From positions 1 to 13,775 of the forward strand of contig CAYFFE010000099.1 of NCBI GenBank assembly GCA_964342265.1: DNA of 13,775 nucleotides, in the 5' to 3' direction. Below, piece by piece: positions 1 to 7,955 of the stretch. The notes under the pieces are model-generated. The model was given only the letters and a program-made list of their open reading frames with translations, ran no database searches and had not been told where the DNA came from. The stretch comes from Halioxenophilus sp964342265 (lineage in GTDB: Bacteria > Pseudomonadota > Gammaproteobacteria > Pseudomonadales > Cellvibrionaceae). How positions within the stretch are numbered: position 1 is the stretch's first letter; each line of letters opens with the position of its first letter. Position numbers and translations under genes: made by a program.

Positions 1-725
1 GGCCGCTGATGCGCATTGCCGCGTTTTTATTGGCTGCCCCTTTATTTGGGGCGCAAATTATGCCTCCTCGTACTCGCTTAGCGCTCGCGGTGCCTTTTGC
101 AATACTGATTGCCCCGGTGTTGCCGCAAATTCCTCCCATCGAACTCGTTTCTCTTTCGGGTTTTATTACCACTTTACAGCAAGTGGTTATTGGCGCGGCG
201 TTAGGGTTTACATTCCAGTTGCTGATGCAACTCTTTGTAGTGGGTGGGCAGGCCATTGCTATGAACATGGGCTTGGGTTTTGCGGCAATGAACGATCCTG
301 CCAATGGGGTTACGGTAACAGTACTCTCGCAGTTTTATTTAACGCTGGCTATCTTGCTTATTTTAAGCATTAACGGTCATTTGATTTTACTGGAATTATT
401 AGCTCACAGTTTTGTGGCCTTTCCCATCGGCCCTCAGGGTATCAATCAAGATCAATGGATGGAGTTGGCTCGCTTGGGAGGTTGGATGTTTGCGGGGGCC
501 TTGGTATTAGCGCTACCCATTATTACGGCATTGCTGGTGGTGAACTTGGCATTTGGAGTAATGAGCCGATCGGCACCGCAGATGAATGTTTTTTCTGTGG
601 GATTTCCCATTACGTTGGTGTTCGGCATGTTTATTATCTGGTTTGGCTTAGTCAACTTTTTACCCCAGTTTCAATTGCGTACGAATCAGCTGTTCCAATT
701 TGTACAAAACTTTCTCGGTTTGTAG
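1..725 (+). CDS. fliR: Flagellar type III export-gate membrane protein FliR (5' end missing)
   Basis: FliR is an integral membrane subunit of the flagellar export gate and works with FliP, FliQ, FlhA and FlhB. The protein is almost all hydrophobic, with several membrane segments. Its opening PLMRIAAFLLAAPLFG and the following RTRLALAV stretch match the early part of FliR, normally preceded by about 15-20 residues. The reading frame stays open to the left edge: codons at 3 and 6 read Pro-Leu, and bases 1-2 (GG) fit the end of a Trp codon, as in the usual FliR W-P-L. The ATG at 9 is therefore internal and the true start lies outside the window. The stop is TAG at 723-725, three bases before flhB, so the two genes are almost certainly co-transcribed and translationally coupled. 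The family call is confident; the only defect is truncation by the window edge. Confidence 0.95.
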   Translation, partial: PLMRIAAFLLAAPLFGAQIMPPRTRLALAVPFAILIAPVLPQIPPIELVSLSGFITTLQQVVIGAALGFTFQLLMQLFVVGGQAIAMNMGLGFAAMNDPANGVTVTVLSQFYLTLAILLILSINGHLILLELLAHSFVAFPIGPQGINQDQWMELARLGGWMFAGALVLALPIITALLVVNLAFGVMSRSAPQMNVFSVGFPITLVFGMFIIWFGLVNFLPQFQLRTNQLFQFVQNFLGL

Positions 726-728
726 CCA

Positions 729-1862
729 ATGGCAGAGAACGATACCAGTCAAGAAAAAACGGAACAGCCCACAGCAAAACGGCTGGAAAAGGCTCGCGAG
801 GAGGGCCAGGTTCCCCGATCGCGGGAGCTTACTACCACTGCTTTGTTAATGGGCTCGACCATAACTTTGTTTATGATGGGTAACTCTTTGGCTAAGGGGT
901 TTGCCGATCTGTTTTCTCGAAATTTGGAGTTTGATCGTCAAGACGCGTTTGATACCAGCATGATGATAGCGGGGCTTTCCTCCAGTATTATCGATGGATT
1001 ATTGTTGTTTATTCCTTTTTTTATTGTTTTATTATTGCTATCAATCGCAGGGCCTATCGCTTTGGGGGGGTGGCTGTTGAGTGCTAAATCACTGCAGCCT
1101 AAGTTCAGTCGCTTAAACCCCTTGTCGGGGCTTAAGCGTATGTTTTCTGCCAAGTCTTTGGTTGAGTTGGCCAAGGCCTTGGGTAAGGTTACTGTTATTC
1201 TTGTGGTGGCTATTATTTTATTAAAGTCACAGCAAGATCGAATCATTCATTTGTCGGACGAAAGTTCTGAGCGAGCTTTAATCCATTCCGTTAGTATTGT
1301 GGCTATTGCCGCGATTATTTTATCGGCAGCGACCATTATCATCGCCGTAGTGGATATTCCCTTTCAAATTTGGGATATCACTCGCCAATTAAAAATGTCT
1401 CGTCAGGAAATAAAAGACGAGATGAAAGATACCGAAGGTAAACCAGAAGTTAAAAGTCGCGTGCGACAATTACAGCGCGATATGGCTAACAGCCGCATGA
1501 TGTCGGCGGTACCTGAGGCGGACGTTATTATTACCAACCCCACGCATTTTTCGGTAGCGTTAAAATACAATCCAGATACCATGTCGACACCAACAGTTGT
1601 CGCTAAGGGTGTAGATCATATTGCGCTAAAAATACGAGAAATAGGTAACGCCTACGAGTTGGACATTATTGAAGCACCCGCGTTAACACGCGCCGTTTAT
1701 TACACCACCGACGTAGACGGTGAAATTCCTTCTGGGCTGTATTTGGCCGTGGCTCAAGTCTTAGCGTATATTTTTCAATTACGGCAACATCGTCGCGGGC
1801 GCGGTATGCGGCCCAAACCGCCTAAAAGCTATCCCATTCCTAAAGAATACCAATTCGATTAG
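729..1862 (+). CDS. flhB: Flagellar export substrate-specificity switch protein FlhB
   Basis: FlhB is the export-gate component that switches secretion from rod/hook to filament substrates. The 377-residue length is normal for the family. The N-terminus (EKTEQPTAKRLEKAREEGQV) is the family signature. It is followed by membrane segments up to about residue 215 and then a charged cytoplasmic domain. The autocleavage motif NPTH is at residues 270-273; in known FlhB proteins cleavage falls between Asn and Pro. The C-terminal tail after about residue 350 is basic and proline-rich, as in Pseudomonas-type FlhB. The start lies three bases after the fliR stop with no clear Shine-Dalgarno sequence, which suggests coupling to fliR translation. 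The next gene, flhA, follows after 213 bp and appears to have its own promoter, so flhB is probably the last gene of the upstream fli operon. Confidence 0.97.
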   Translation: MAENDTSQEKTEQPTAKRLEKAREEGQVPRSRELTTTALLMGSTITLFMMGNSLAKGFADLFSRNLEFDRQDAFDTSMMIAGLSSSIIDGLLLFIPFFIVLLLLSIAGPIALGGWLLSAKSLQPKFSRLNPLSGLKRMFSAKSLVELAKALGKVTVILVVAIILLKSQQDRIIHLSDESSERALIHSVSIVAIAAIILSAATIIIAVVDIPFQIWDITRQLKMSRQEIKDEMKDTEGKPEVKSRVRQLQRDMANSRMMSAVPEADVIITNPTHFSVALKYNPDTMSTPTVVAKGVDHIALKIREIGNAYELDIIEAPALTRAVYYTTDVDGEIPSGLYLAVAQVLAYIFQLRQHRRGRGMRPKPPKSYPIPKEYQFD

Positions 1863-1868
1863 TTCTAA

Positions 1869-1903
1869 TTTTAACCAGACGCTGAAAACCTGTTAGGTTA
1901 AAA
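1869..1903 (+). repeat. Inverted repeat just after flhB
   Basis: TTTTAACC at 1869-1876 and GGTTAAAA at 1896-1903 are perfect 8-base inverted copies, separated by 19 bases. The second arm overlaps a smaller hairpin, AACCT-GTT-AGGTT. It starts 7 bases after the flhB stop and could mark the end of the upstream operon. It is AT-rich and not followed by a T tract, so I do not call it an intrinsic terminator. Confidence 0.35.
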
Positions 1904-1924
1904 AGACGTTTAAACCGGCGTAGT

Positions 1925-1940
1925 AGGTACGTTAATTGCC
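1925..1940 (+). promoter_or_regulatory. Sigma-54 (RpoN) promoter upstream of flhA
   Basis: AGGTACGTTAATTGCC fits the -24/-12 consensus TGGCACGNNNNTTGCW at the invariant GG (1926-1927) and GC (1938-1939). The required 10 bases lie between them, and the ACG and TT positions also match. Mismatches are at the first T, the first C after GG, and the last base. Transcription would start near 1951, giving a leader of about 125 nt before flhA. In Pseudomonas and Vibrio relatives flhA is known to be transcribed by RpoN with the activator FleQ/FlrA, which agrees with the position. Identified by eye. Confidence 0.7.
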
Positions 1941-1971
1941 ATACTAATAATAACTAAGGATTTTATTTCCG

Positions 1972-1995
1972 AAATAGACAAAATTTTGTCGATTT
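1972..1995. promoter_or_regulatory. 24-bp dyad in the flhA leader, candidate regulator-binding site
   Basis: A perfect 14-base palindrome, GACAAAATTTTGTC, is at 1977-1990. It extends to a 24-base dyad (1972-1995) with one mismatched pair at 1976/1991. Its centre is about 33 bases downstream of the predicted sigma-54 start site. FleQ in Pseudomonas is known to act from sites downstream of RpoN promoters, including flhA, so an activator site here is plausible. The sequence does not match the published FleQ box (GTC-N8-GAC); the half-sites here are in the opposite order. The regulator is therefore unknown. Confidence 0.45.
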
Positions 1996-2075
1996 TATCA
2001 AACGAGATGTGAATTAGGCCCTTGTGCGGGTTTTATCATCTCTAACTTACGCCGAGTCAATGAACAGTCCGCCGA

Positions 2076-4292
2076 ATGCAATTTCCTTCTGTTAGCCAGC
2101 TAAATAATCTTAAAAATACGCGACTGGACCGCCGACAAGTTATTGGTGGCGCACGCACGCTGATTAACGGCAACTTAATTATTCCCATCCTACTGTTAAT
2201 GTTGTTGGGAATGATGACTTTGCCGCTTCCCGCGTTTTTGTTGGATGTTTTTTTCTCGTTTAATATTGCACTGTCCATTGTTGTTCTGCTGGTGGGTATT
2301 TACAGTCTGCGCCCGCTGGAATTCGCCGTATTTCCCACCATTTTGCTCGTCGCCACCTTACTGCGCCTCGCCTTAAACGTAGCATCTACACGTGTCGTGT
2401 TATTGGAAGGGCACCAAGGTGGTGATGCCGCTGGTAAGGTAATTCAATCCTTCGGTGAAGTGGTTATTGGCGGTAACTACGCCGTCGGTTTGGTGGTGTT
2501 TATTATCTTGATGATCATCAACTTTGTGGTGGTTACCAAAGGTGCCGGTCGCATTTCTGAAGTGAGTGCGCGATTTACATTGGATGCCATGCCCGGTAAG
2601 CAAATGGCGATCGATGCCGATTTAAACGCAGGGCTGATTAATCAAGAGGAGGCGCGAACACGCCGCGAGGAAGTGGCCAGCGAAGCAGATTTTTACGGAG
2701 CAATGGACGGTGCCAGTAAATTTGTGCGCGGTGATGCGGTAGCCGGTATTTTAATTCTGCTAATTAATATTATTGGTGGCTTAACTATCGGTATGGTTCA
2801 GCACGATTTAGCGTTTTCCGATGCCTTAGAACGCTACATTTTGTTAACCATTGGTGATGGCTTGGTTGCACAAATACCTTCGCTGCTCTTATCCACTGCT
2901 GCTGCAATTATGGTTACGCGGGTCAACAGCTCGGAGGATGTAAAAACCCAGGTTGTCAGTCAAATGTTTGACTCTCCCAAGGCTTTGGGAGTCTCTGCTG
3001 GTATATTGTTTTTGATGGGTTCCATTCCCGGTATGCCGCATGTGGCGTTTATTGGCCTTGCAAGCATATGCGGCGGTCTTGCCTATTTAATCCATCGACG
3101 AAAAAACGCCGTGGAAGAGGTTTCCGAATCGGATGATCCTCAACGACGACCCGCCAGTGGCTCCCAAGCCGCACTGCCCGGGGCCATGGCGCCCGGGGAA
3201 GTTATCGAAGCAAAACCCGAGCACGCCGAGCTCAGTTGGGAAGACGTTCAGCCCGTGGATATGATTGGTTTAGAAGTAGGGTATCGATTAATTCCTCTGG
3301 TAAACAAACCTCAAGGTGGCGAGTTGCTGGGACGAATTAAAGGCATCCGCAAAAAGTTATCTCAGGAGAAAGGTTTTTTAATTCCCAGTGTTCATATTCG
3401 CGATAACTTGGACTTATCGCCATCGGCTTACCGTATTTTATTAATGGGCGTTAGTGTTGCTGAGAGTGATATTTATCCAGATAGGGATCTAGCGATTAAT
3501 CCCGGACAAGTGTTGGGCGAAATGGACGGCATTGCTGGACAAGACCCCGCTTTTGGTCTACCCGCTGTTTGGATAGAGCGCAATAAAAAAGATCAAGCTC
3601 AATCTTTGGGTTATACCGTGGTGGATACCAGTACCGTTGTTGCTACGCATTTAAATCAGCTGCTACAAAGGCATTGTCACGAATTAATCGGCCATGAAGA
3701 AGTACAAAAGCTGCTCGATCAACTGGCTAAATCCTCCCCCAAACTGGTATCGGAATTGGTACCGGATAAGCTTTCCCTCAATACCGTACTCAAGGTGTGT
3801 CAAAACTTATTAAAAGAAAACGTCGCCATTCGGGATTTTCGTTCTATTTGCGAATCGTTACTGGCGGCGGCTGAAAATACCACCGATACCGATCAGTTAA
3901 CATCGGCTGCCCGTGTGGGCTTGTCCAGACAAATTGTTTTTAATTTGGCCAAAGGAAAAGAACCTTTATCGGTGTTAACGCTTCAGCCAGATTTGGAACA
4001 GTTATTGCTCAAAGCACATATGCAGGCACAAAAATCTGGCGCTGATGAAACCGGGTTTATTGAGCCAGGCTTGATAGACGCAATGCAGAACTCAATGAGG
4101 GAATTAGTACAGCGGCAAGAAGTTGCCAACAAGCCGGCGGTTTTACTGGTAGCCGGCAATCTTCGCCGCTTAATTAACAAAATGGTTCGAGCGATGGGAT
4201 TGGATGCAACGGTACTGGCTTACGCAGAAATTCCCGAAAGCAAAGCGATTAATGTAGACGGAGCCGTAACGGGCCACAGGGCACAAGCTTAA
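2076..4292 (+). CDS. flhA: Flagellar export-gate protein FlhA
   Basis: FlhA is the largest subunit of the flagellar export gate. It forms a cytoplasmic ring that docks chaperone-substrate complexes and couples export to proton flow. The N-terminal half (about residues 30-340) has multiple membrane segments, including the conserved LRLALNVASTR stretch. It also contains the FHIPEP-family cytoplasmic loop, with MPGKQMAIDADLNAG and the EADFYGAMDGASKFVRGD block. A variable linker (about 345-390, rich in Ser, Ala, Pro and Glu) leads to the C-terminal cytoplasmic domain with the family's LNTVLKVCQNLLKE segment. At 738 residues it is slightly longer than typical (about 690-710), from a longer N-terminus and linker. 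The ATG at 2076 is the first possible ATG after the in-frame TGA at 2061; its ribosome site is weak. It heads the flhA-flhF-fleN-fliA group and is probably driven by the sigma-54 promoter at 1925. Confidence 0.97.
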   Translation: MQFPSVSQLNNLKNTRLDRRQVIGGARTLINGNLIIPILLLMLLGMMTLPLPAFLLDVFFSFNIALSIVVLLVGIYSLRPLEFAVFPTILLVATLLRLALNVASTRVVLLEGHQGGDAAGKVIQSFGEVVIGGNYAVGLVVFIILMIINFVVVTKGAGRISEVSARFTLDAMPGKQMAIDADLNAGLINQEEARTRREEVASEADFYGAMDGASKFVRGDAVAGILILLINIIGGLTIGMVQHDLAFSDALERYILLTIGDGLVAQIPSLLLSTAAAIMVTRVNSSEDVKTQVVSQMFDSPKALGVSAGILFLMGSIPGMPHVAFIGLASICGGLAYLIHRRKNAVEEVSESDDPQRRPASGSQAALPGAMAPGEVIEAKPEHAELSWEDVQPVDMIGLEVGYRLIPLVNKPQGGELLGRIKGIRKKLSQEKGFLIPSVHIRDNLDLSPSAYRILLMGVSVAESDIYPDRDLAINPGQVLGEMDGIAGQDPAFGLPAVWIERNKKDQAQSLGYTVVDTSTVVATHLNQLLQRHCHELIGHEEVQKLLDQLAKSSPKLVSELVPDKLSLNTVLKVCQNLLKENVAIRDFRSICESLLAAAENTTDTDQLTSAARVGLSRQIVFNLAKGKEPLSVLTLQPDLEQLLLKAHMQAQKSGADETGFIEPGLIDAMQNSMRELVQRQEVANKPAVLLVAGNLRRLINKMVRAMGLDATVLAYAEIPESKAINVDGAVTGHRAQA

Positions 4293-4318
4293 TTAAATAA
4301 TGCTAATTAACAGTGATC

Positions 4319-4322
4319 GGAG
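4319..4322 (+). promoter_or_regulatory. Ribosome binding site that sets the flhF start
   Basis: GGAG lies 8 bases before the ATG at 4331 and 3' of the in-frame GTG at 4313, which has no such site. The ATG also begins the conserved FlhF start MQVKRY, so it is preferred. Confidence 0.7.
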
Positions 4323-4330
4323 CTAAATCA

Positions 4331-6025
4331 ATGCAAGTAAAACGCTATAAAGCTGCAGACATGCGCCGCGCATTAGAATTAGTGCGTTCTGATTTAGGTG
4401 ACGACGCTGTCATTCTCTCTAGCAATAAAAACGGTAAGGGCGTCGAAATTTTGGCGACCGCCGATGATTGTAAGCAGTGGTTGCAAAACAGTAATGCTCC
4501 TGAGCCTCTACCGGAAGATAATCCCACCAGCGTTTTTGCCAAGTATGAAGCCGCCGCCGAGCAGGAAAGCTTGGCCTTAATGAGCGATGCCATGGTGGAC
4601 GATGAATCCACCGGCGACGAAAATTTAAAAGACCACGCCAAAAGTCATGTGGATACCTCGTATTTAGCTCGTCAATTAGAAAGTATGACCACACCGTTTT
4701 CTCATTTAAGAAAACAACGTGCACAAAAAAAAGCGGAATCAAGCCAGCAAACAATGGCCCGGCAAGTCAGCACTTCGGATGACAATGGTTATCATGAACG
4801 CAGCTCTCATGAAAACAGCCATCTTGAAAACAGCCATCGTGAAAACCGTTATCAAGAGAACCATTACCAAGAAAACCATTACCAAGAAAACCATCGCCAA
4901 GAAAATAAATTTAAAAACACCAACATCGAAAACGTGCAGCCGTTAGATCAAACCCGCTTTCAGCAAGGCCGAGACAATATAAGTGAAAGACGTCGTCCTT
5001 TACAGATTGTTGAAGACAGCACTATCGAAGATTACAGCGTAGAGGACGGTTTTTCCGCATCATCACGCGGTGCGCGAGCACACAACCAACACAACGATCA
5101 AGCGCAATTGCAAATTGATCAGTTGCAGTCTGAATTAAGTGATATGCGGGAAATGCTCGAAATGCAATTAACCCAAGCGCACTTGTCGGGGCTAAAAGGT
5201 CAACAACTGGCTTGTGATCGACGCCTGCAATTAATGGGTTTTGGCAATAAGTTTCGATCGGTTTTTCATCGTCAGTGCGATTTATCGCACGAAAGTCAAA
5301 AAGATACCGCGTGGCGAACCACCATTAGCTATCTCACAAGCCAAGTTCGTACACTCAATACCGATTTAATTAAATCCGGTGGTCAGTTGGCATTTATTGG
5401 TCCTACTGGCGCTGGTAAAACCACCACCATCGCCAAATTGGCAACGCGCTTCGTTTTGAGTGAAGGGCGCGAATCTATTGCTCTGGTGACACTCGATAAC
5501 GAACGTTTGGGCTCGCAAAGCCAGCTAAAAAGCCTGAGTAAAATATTAAACATCCCATTGCGGGTGGTAATTCGCCCGGAAGATTTGGCCGATACCTTGG
5601 ACAGCCTGGATTACTGCCGATTGGTGTTGATCGACACTCCGGGAGTGTCTGCCAGTGGCATCAACGACGATCCGTTTATCCAGCAATTATTTGCGTTGCC
5701 AAATATCGCTAAATTGTTGGTTATGGCTTGCAACGCGCAACACAGTTTTCAACGGCGATTGCTATCGGCCTTGCAAGACAAACCCCTGCGCGCCAGTGTT
5801 TTGACTAAACTGGATGAGACAGATTGTTTGGGCGAAACCCTCGATGTATTGGTTTCCTCCAACACGCCGGTGGCTTATACCACCGATGGACAGAATATTC
5901 CGGACGATATTGCAGTGGCCAAGGCCCACCAGTTAATTACTCGCTCGGTGTCGGTTTTACAGGGCGCACGTAAGTCGGCGTCTGGTCAAAAAGATAGACA
6001 ACAGTTTGATCGGAAATTGGCTTAA
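4331..6025 (+). CDS. flhF: Flagellar placement SRP-type GTPase FlhF
   Basis: FlhF is an SRP-family GTPase that places the flagellum at the cell pole and works with FleN/FlhG. Residues 1-60 match the conserved N-terminal segment (MQVKRYKAADMRRALELV). A long polar linker follows and includes the tandem repeat at residues 158-192. The NG GTPase domain begins near 300. Visible motifs are the P-loop GPTGAGKT (357-364), DNERLG with SQSQL (389-399), DTPG (435-438) and TKLD (492-495). Pseudomonas and Vibrio FlhF proteins are about 430-505 residues, so at 564 this one is long, mainly in the linker. Two motifs differ from the usual FlhF forms: DTPG instead of DT[AV]GM, and DNERLG instead of D-[ST]-[YF]-RIG. 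The key Arg and Gln remain. It starts 38 bases after flhA and is followed by fleN, as expected for this pair. Confidence 0.95.
   Translation: MQVKRYKAADMRRALELVRSDLGDDAVILSSNKNGKGVEILATADDCKQWLQNSNAPEPLPEDNPTSVFAKYEAAAEQESLALMSDAMVDDESTGDENLKDHAKSHVDTSYLARQLESMTTPFSHLRKQRAQKKAESSQQTMARQVSTSDDNGYHERSSHENSHLENSHRENRYQENHYQENHYQENHRQENKFKNTNIENVQPLDQTRFQQGRDNISERRRPLQIVEDSTIEDYSVEDGFSASSRGARAHNQHNDQAQLQIDQLQSELSDMREMLEMQLTQAHLSGLKGQQLACDRRLQLMGFGNKFRSVFHRQCDLSHESQKDTAWRTTISYLTSQVRTLNTDLIKSGGQLAFIGPTGAGKTTTIAKLATRFVLSEGRESIALVTLDNERLGSQSQLKSLSKILNIPLRVVIRPEDLADTLDSLDYCRLVLIDTPGVSASGINDDPFIQQLFALPNIAKLLVMACNAQHSFQRRLLSALQDKPLRASVLTKLDETDCLGETLDVLVSSNTPVAYTTDGQNIPDDIAVAKAHQLITRSVSVLQGARKSASGQKDRQQFDRKLA
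4802..4906 (+). repeat. 15-bp tandem repeat (minisatellite) inside flhF
   Basis: Seven consecutive 15-base units fill this stretch. Units 5 and 6 (4862-4876, 4877-4891) are identical, CATTACCAAGAAAAC. Units 2 and 3 (4817-4846) differ at only one base. A degenerate eighth unit precedes at 4787-4801. The period is a multiple of three, so copy-number change keeps the frame. The encoded pentapeptides are SSHEN, SHLEN, SHREN, RYQEN, HYQEN, HYQEN and HRQEN (residues 158-192), a His/Gln/Glu/Asn-rich disordered-looking stretch in the FlhF linker. Confidence 0.9.
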
Positions 6026-6026
6026 A

Positions 6027-6039
6027 ACCGTTTAACGGT
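6027..6039. repeat. Small inverted repeat after flhF
   Basis: ACCGTT-T-AACGGT is a perfect 13-base dyad starting one base after the flhF stop codon. The one-base centre is too tight for a stable RNA hairpin and no T tract follows, so it is not a terminator. A protein-binding site or chance are both possible. The rest of the 94-bp flhF-fleN gap shows nothing clear. Confidence 0.3.
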
Positions 6040-6119
6040 AAGCGCAGGGATGAGAAAAACGCAGTTTAAATGATATTAATTATGGTTAAAAAAATCCTCT
6101 CGCACAGGTTGGTGAAGTT

Positions 6120-6947
6120 ATGAGTCTTATCAGGCCCGTTCAAGTTGTCGCGGTTACCGGCGGTAAAGGTGGCGTTGGCAAAACAAACTTTTCCGTTAAT
6201 TTAAGCATTGCGCTGGCGGAAATGCGTCGTCGCGTGGTGTTGCTAGATGCGGACTTGGGTCTGGCCAACGTGGATGTTCTTTTGGGCTTAAAATCCAAAC
6301 ACAATTTAGCCGATGTATTAAACGGCCAATGCGATTTAAAAGACGTACTGGTCGATGGTCCCGGAGGTATAAAAGTAGTACCGGCCTCCTCGGGCGTACA
6401 ACAAATGACGCAATTAAATTCCCAGCAACACGCGGCGCTCATCAATGCGTTTAGCAGTTTGGATCAGCAACTCGATACGCTCGTGATCGATACCGCTGCC
6501 GGTATTTCCGACACCGTCGTAAGTTTCGTTACGGCCAGCAACGAAGTGGTGATTATTGTCTGCGACGAGCCGTCTTCGATTACCGATGCCTACGCGCTGA
6601 TCAAATTATTGAGTTTGGAATACCACCAAACGCGGTTTCGTGTTGTCGCCAATATGACTCGCACTTTGAGCGAGGGGCAGAATCTTTTCAATAAATTACA
6701 ACTGGTTTGCGATCGATTTTTGGACGTGACTCTACAGTATATGGGTCATATTCCGTTTGATGAAAATGTTCGCAAAGCCGTGCAAAAACAAACTCCTTTA
6801 CTCACGTTTGCGCCGCGTTGTCGCGCCTCTCAAGCCATCCGACAAATGGCTCAAAAGGTCGCCGATTGGCCACTGCCATCCGGTCCGCGCGGGCATTTGG
6901 AATTTTTTGTTGAGAGACTCTTGCACACAGCACAGATGAGAATTTGA
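6120..6947 (+). CDS. fleN: Flagellar number regulator FleN (FlhG), MinD/ParA-type ATPase
   Basis: FleN/FlhG is a MinD-like ATPase that restricts flagellar number. In Pseudomonas it antagonises the master activator FleQ, and in other bacteria it stimulates FlhF GTPase activity. The deviant Walker A motif GGKGGVGKT is at residues 14-22, with the signature lysine K16. LLDADLGLANVDVLLG follows, and the switch II-like segment VIDTAAG lies near residue 123. The ending RGHLEFFVERLL is typical of Pseudomonas-type FleN, as is the 275-residue length. The ATG at 6120 is supported by homology; an in-frame TAA at 6087 rules out a much longer N-terminus. The N-terminal DQAxxLR motif used by some FlhG proteins to activate FlhF is absent. 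It sits between flhF and fliA, with fliA starting 2 bases after its stop. Confidence 0.96.
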   Translation: MSLIRPVQVVAVTGGKGGVGKTNFSVNLSIALAEMRRRVVLLDADLGLANVDVLLGLKSKHNLADVLNGQCDLKDVLVDGPGGIKVVPASSGVQQMTQLNSQQHAALINAFSSLDQQLDTLVIDTAAGISDTVVSFVTASNEVVIIVCDEPSSITDAYALIKLLSLEYHQTRFRVVANMTRTLSEGQNLFNKLQLVCDRFLDVTLQYMGHIPFDENVRKAVQKQTPLLTFAPRCRASQAIRQMAQKVADWPLPSGPRGHLEFFVERLLHTAQMRI

Positions 6948-6949
6948 TT

Positions 6950-7696
6950 ATGGCTGTATTAGATGGATTAGCTATGTATGACCAAGCGCAACCGGCGCCC
7001 CAGGTAGACATCGAACAGTACGCTCCGTTGGTAAAACGCATTGCTCACCACATGATGATGCGCATGCCGGCCAGTGTGCAGGTGGAAGACTTAATTCAGG
7101 CAGGCATGATCGGCTTGTTGGAGGCGGCACAAAAATACGATGCCTCTAAAGGGGCCAGCTTTGAAACCTACGCCGGAATACGAATTCGCGGTGCCATCGT
7201 TGATGAAATGCGGCGCGGGGATTGGGCGCCTAGATCGGTACACCGAAATGCCCGTCGAGTGCAAGATGCCATCGCCCAGGTCGAAGCCCGAACCGGGCGC
7301 GACGCCACCGATCAAGAAGTGGCCGAGGAGTTGGATGTCTCCATCGAGGAATACCACAGCATCTTGCAAGACAGCACCAGTACTCGCTTATTCAGCTACG
7401 AAGAGGCCGTTGGCGACGACGACAGCCGTATCGCCCAGGACAACAGCTTCAGCTCCTGCCAAAGTCCGTTTCAGGGAATCCAGCGCGATAGCCTCAAACA
7501 CGCCCTGGCTCAGGCCATTAAATCCCTACCCGAACGCGAACAACTGGTATTGGCTTTGTACTACGATGAAGAATTGAATTTAAAAGAAATCGGCCAAATT
7601 TTGGGCGTTAGCGAATCTCGCGTCAGTCAGATTCACAGTCAAGCGGCGTTGCGTTTGCGCGGCCGAATGCAGGATTGGGCTCCGGATAAAAAATAA
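6950..7696 (+). CDS. fliA: Flagellar sigma factor FliA (sigma-28)
   Basis: FliA is the RNA polymerase sigma factor for late flagellar, chemotaxis and motor genes. Region 2 is clear from about residue 20 (YAPLVKRIAHH), with DLIQAGMIGLLEAA at 47-60, followed by KYDASKGASFETYAGIRIRG. Region 3 includes RDATDQEVAEELDVS. Region 4, from residue 193, has the helix-turn-helix NLKEIGQILGVSESRVSQIHS, which contacts the -35 element. The 248-residue length fits the family. The frame can be extended to a TTG at 6944, but the ATG at 6950 is two bases after the fleN stop with a GATGAG purine stretch upstream, so I chose it. A second ATG at 6974 also agrees with conservation. Tight spacing shows co-transcription with fleN. 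It probably feeds forward to the che genes downstream. Confidence 0.97.
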   Translation: MAVLDGLAMYDQAQPAPQVDIEQYAPLVKRIAHHMMMRMPASVQVEDLIQAGMIGLLEAAQKYDASKGASFETYAGIRIRGAIVDEMRRGDWAPRSVHRNARRVQDAIAQVEARTGRDATDQEVAEELDVSIEEYHSILQDSTSTRLFSYEEAVGDDDSRIAQDNSFSSCQSPFQGIQRDSLKHALAQAIKSLPEREQLVLALYYDEELNLKEIGQILGVSESRVSQIHSQAALRLRGRMQDWAPDKK

Positions 7697-7955
7697 CACG
7701 CAGGATCGACTTTACATAAAATACGCTTTGGAATGCGGCTCGATTCAGTGATTAAACCGGTCGTTGATGCAGTGTTTTCCGCGCATTTATGCCAAAACGT
7801 TTGTTATTCATTCCCACCCATTTCCGCTTGAATTCAGTCAGTGACTCGCTTTCGTCTAGATTGAGCTATGTTCTGAATCAACAGTGGCCCCTGATTTAGT
7901 GTGCTTAGGCCCCAGGGTACCTTTTGGGTCAATTTATTCGTGTTCGCTTGAAGAC

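Noticed and set aside
4719..4946. Lys/Thr-rich 75-residue frame with repeats
   Set aside because: It is the second-frame reading of the flhF minisatellite; the repeat period makes any frame look repetitive. flhF is clearly the real gene.
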